A stretch of DNA of 64,000 bases from Flavimaricola sp. (lineage in GTDB: Bacteria; Pseudomonadota; Alphaproteobacteria; Rhodobacterales; Rhodobacteraceae), in contig JAHDDU010000002.1 of the NCBI GenBank assembly GCA_020629175.1, forward strand, positions 27,692 to 91,691. Reading direction: 5' to 3'. This document shows positions 62,835 to 64,000 of this stretch, piece by piece. The notes beneath the pieces were generated by a model. That model was given only the letters and a program-made list of their open reading frames with translations. It ran no database searches and had not been told where the DNA came from. A program made the translations under genes and the position numbers. Numbering within the stretch: the first letter of the stretch is position 1; every line of letters begins with the position of its first letter.

Positions 62835-63733
62835 GCCGTCAGGCCTTCCGGCTCTTCAAGGCCATTGGCGCGGCAACAGGCCGTCACAGTGTTGGCCAAG
62901 AGGCAAGCAATGGTCATCGGCCCAACCCCACCCGGCACCGGCGTGATCGCACCTGCAACAGCCGCACAGCTGTCATAATCCACATCACCCACAAGTCGGG
63001 TCTTCCCCTCGCCCTTTTCGGGCGCGTCGAGACGATTGATGCCCACGTCAATCACCGTGGCCCCAGGTTTGATCCAGTCGCCGGGGACCATCTCGGGGCG
63101 ACCAACGGCGGCCACGACAATATCCGCCTGACGCACGACGCCGGGCAGATCAGCAGTGCGCGAATGGGCGATCGTCACGGTGCAACTGTCGTTCAGTAGC
63201 AGCTGCGCCATCGGCTTACCCACGATGTTAGAGCGCCCAATCACCACCGCATTCATGCCAGACAAGCTACCATGATGATCGCGCAGCATCATGAGGCACC
63301 CCAGAGGAGTGCAAGGAACCATGCTCTTTTGGCCGGTTCCGAGCAGGCCAACATTCGAAATGTGAAAGCCGTCCACATCCTTGGCCGGATCGATGGAGTT
63401 GATAACGAGATCGGAGTCCAGATGATCCGGCAGCGGCAGTTGTACCAGAATGCCATGAACGGCCGGATCATTGTTGAGCTGGTCCACAACGGCCAAGAGG
63501 TCGGCCTCTGAGGTATCCGCGTCAAGTTTATGCTCGAAGGAGTTCATGCCGGCCTCTGCAGTTTGCTTACCTTTGGAGCGGACATAAACCTGGCTGGCCG
63601 GGTCTTCGCCCACCAGCACTACGGCGAGGCCCGGGGTCACGCCCGCCTCTGCCTTAATGCGCTCCACATGCGCTGCGACTTTTTCGCGAACTGTTCCGGC
63701 AAAGGCTTTGCCGTCAATGACCGTTGCTGCCAT
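62831..63733 (-). CDS. folD: Bifunctional methylenetetrahydrofolate dehydrogenase/cyclohydrolase
   Basis: 300 residues from the ATG at 63733, chosen for the textbook AAGGAGG site and because the family begins here; a longer frame upstream is not real. It interconverts 5,10-methylene- and 10-formyl-tetrahydrofolate. The catalytic region [14 protein letters not shown] with the conserved Tyr and Lys, and the NADP site [14 protein letters not shown], are intact. The start lies within the end of the upstream small membrane protein gene. Confidence 0.96.
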   Translation of the reverse strand: MAATVIDGKAFAGTVREKVAAHVERIKAEAGVTPGLAVVLVGEDPASQVYVRSKGKQTAEAGMNSFEHKLDADTSEADLLAVVDQLNNDPAVHGILVQLPLPDHLDSDLVINSIDPAKDVDGFHISNVGLLGTGQKSMVPCTPLGCLMMLRDHHGSLSGMNAVVIGRSNIVGKPMAQLLLNDSCTVTIAHSRTADLPGVVRQADIVVAAVGRPEMVPGDWIKPGATVIDVGINRLDAPEKGEGKTRLVGDVDYDSCAAVAGAITPVPGGVGPMTIACLLANTVTACCRANGLEEPEGLTA

Positions 63734-63974
63734 TCGTTTGATCCTCCTTAGGGTACCGCTTGCGGTAGAGCCACCACAGCGGTTCGCTGATGTAGTACCC
63801 GGCCACACCGCCGCCAATATAGAAGATGGTGGACTTGTTGCCGTAATAGCCAAACCACTCATGCACAAGCCAATAGGCGGCGAGGGCCCCGGCGACAGCA
63901 CAGATGGCTGACACAAGATAAAGAAGCCATTTAAGCGGTTTGGGTTCAGTTTGGGATTGGATCGGCGATGTCAT
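63714..63974 (-). CDS. Small hypothetical membrane protein
   Basis: About 86 residues from the ATG at 63974 with GGAG about 7 nt upstream; ATGs at 63986 and 63998 are possible. Two membrane helices are visible ([34 protein letters not shown]) and the C-terminus is charged. It overlaps the folD start by 20 bp, so the pair is co-transcribed. No family recognised. Confidence 0.7.
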   Translation of the reverse strand: MTSPIQSQTEPKPLKWLLYLVSAICAVAGALAAYWLVHEWFGYYGNKSTIFYIGGGVAGYYISEPLWWLYRKRYPKEDQTNGSNGH

Positions 63975-64000
63975 GTTTGTCTCCATGTGGTCTGACATGC

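Overview
The window reads as a piece of an alphaproteobacterial chromosome, most likely a marine member of the Rhodobacteraceae (Roseobacter group). This is inferred from gene content and order, not from any database search: the ctaC-ctaB-small protein-ctaG-ctaE cytochrome oxidase operon next to tldD, lysC-ptsP, hom-glpX-recJ, dprA-topA, a large tad pilus locus, and TTG/GTG starts with compact overlapping operons. Nearly all genes are chromosomal housekeeping genes. I see no insertion sequence, integrase, phage gene or CRISPR array.

Layout. 1-4257 (minus strand): two lipoproteins, gatC-gatA (tRNA-dependent amidotransferase) and a glutamate dehydrogenase with its own terminator. 4640-7550 (plus): a three-gene tadG/tadE/tadE-like cluster whose first protein carries a von Willebrand A domain. 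7597-9483: a small membrane protein, a beta-hydroxyacid dehydrogenase and a small lipoprotein. 9557-13802: hom, glpX, recJ. 13881-13955: tRNA-Glu(UUC), whose 3' half is overlapped on the other strand by a histone-deacetylase-like gene. 15155-19896: DUF1178 protein, SDR, lysC, ptsP. 19900-25385: EcsC-like protein, two GNAT acetyltransferases, flavin reductase-like protein, mtnP, apt and an FAD-linked oxidase. 25385-32490 (minus): an M16 peptidase, thrC, SURF1, then the cytochrome c oxidase operon. 32699-38867 (plus): tldD, a membrane protein preceded by a possible leader peptide, dprA, topA.

38935-43565 holds the two subunit genes of a 3-oxoacid CoA-transferase, separated by a 3.2-kb gene for a secreted GH9-type glycoside hydrolase with three C-terminal tandem repeats; this is the clearest accessory insertion in the window. 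A lytic transglycosylase follows on the other strand.

44802-58007 is the main tad locus: four small Flp-type pilins (two identical over 215 bp, the first three each with a terminator), cpaB, cpaC, an OmpA-family lipoprotein where CpaD is often found, a TadZ/CpaE protein with no Walker A lysine, the CpaF/TadA ATPase, TadB, TadC, two TPR lipoproteins, the prepilin peptidase and an AAA ATPase of unknown role. The last two genes share a similar promoter-like element. With the separate 4.6-7.5 kb TadE/TadG cluster, these genes would build an adhesive type IVc (Flp) pilus.

58026-63974: an acyltransferase and a family 2 glycosyltransferase (surface polysaccharide), the ligase-associated DEXH helicase plus PdeM nuclease without their usual ligase and exonuclease partners, folD and a small membrane protein.
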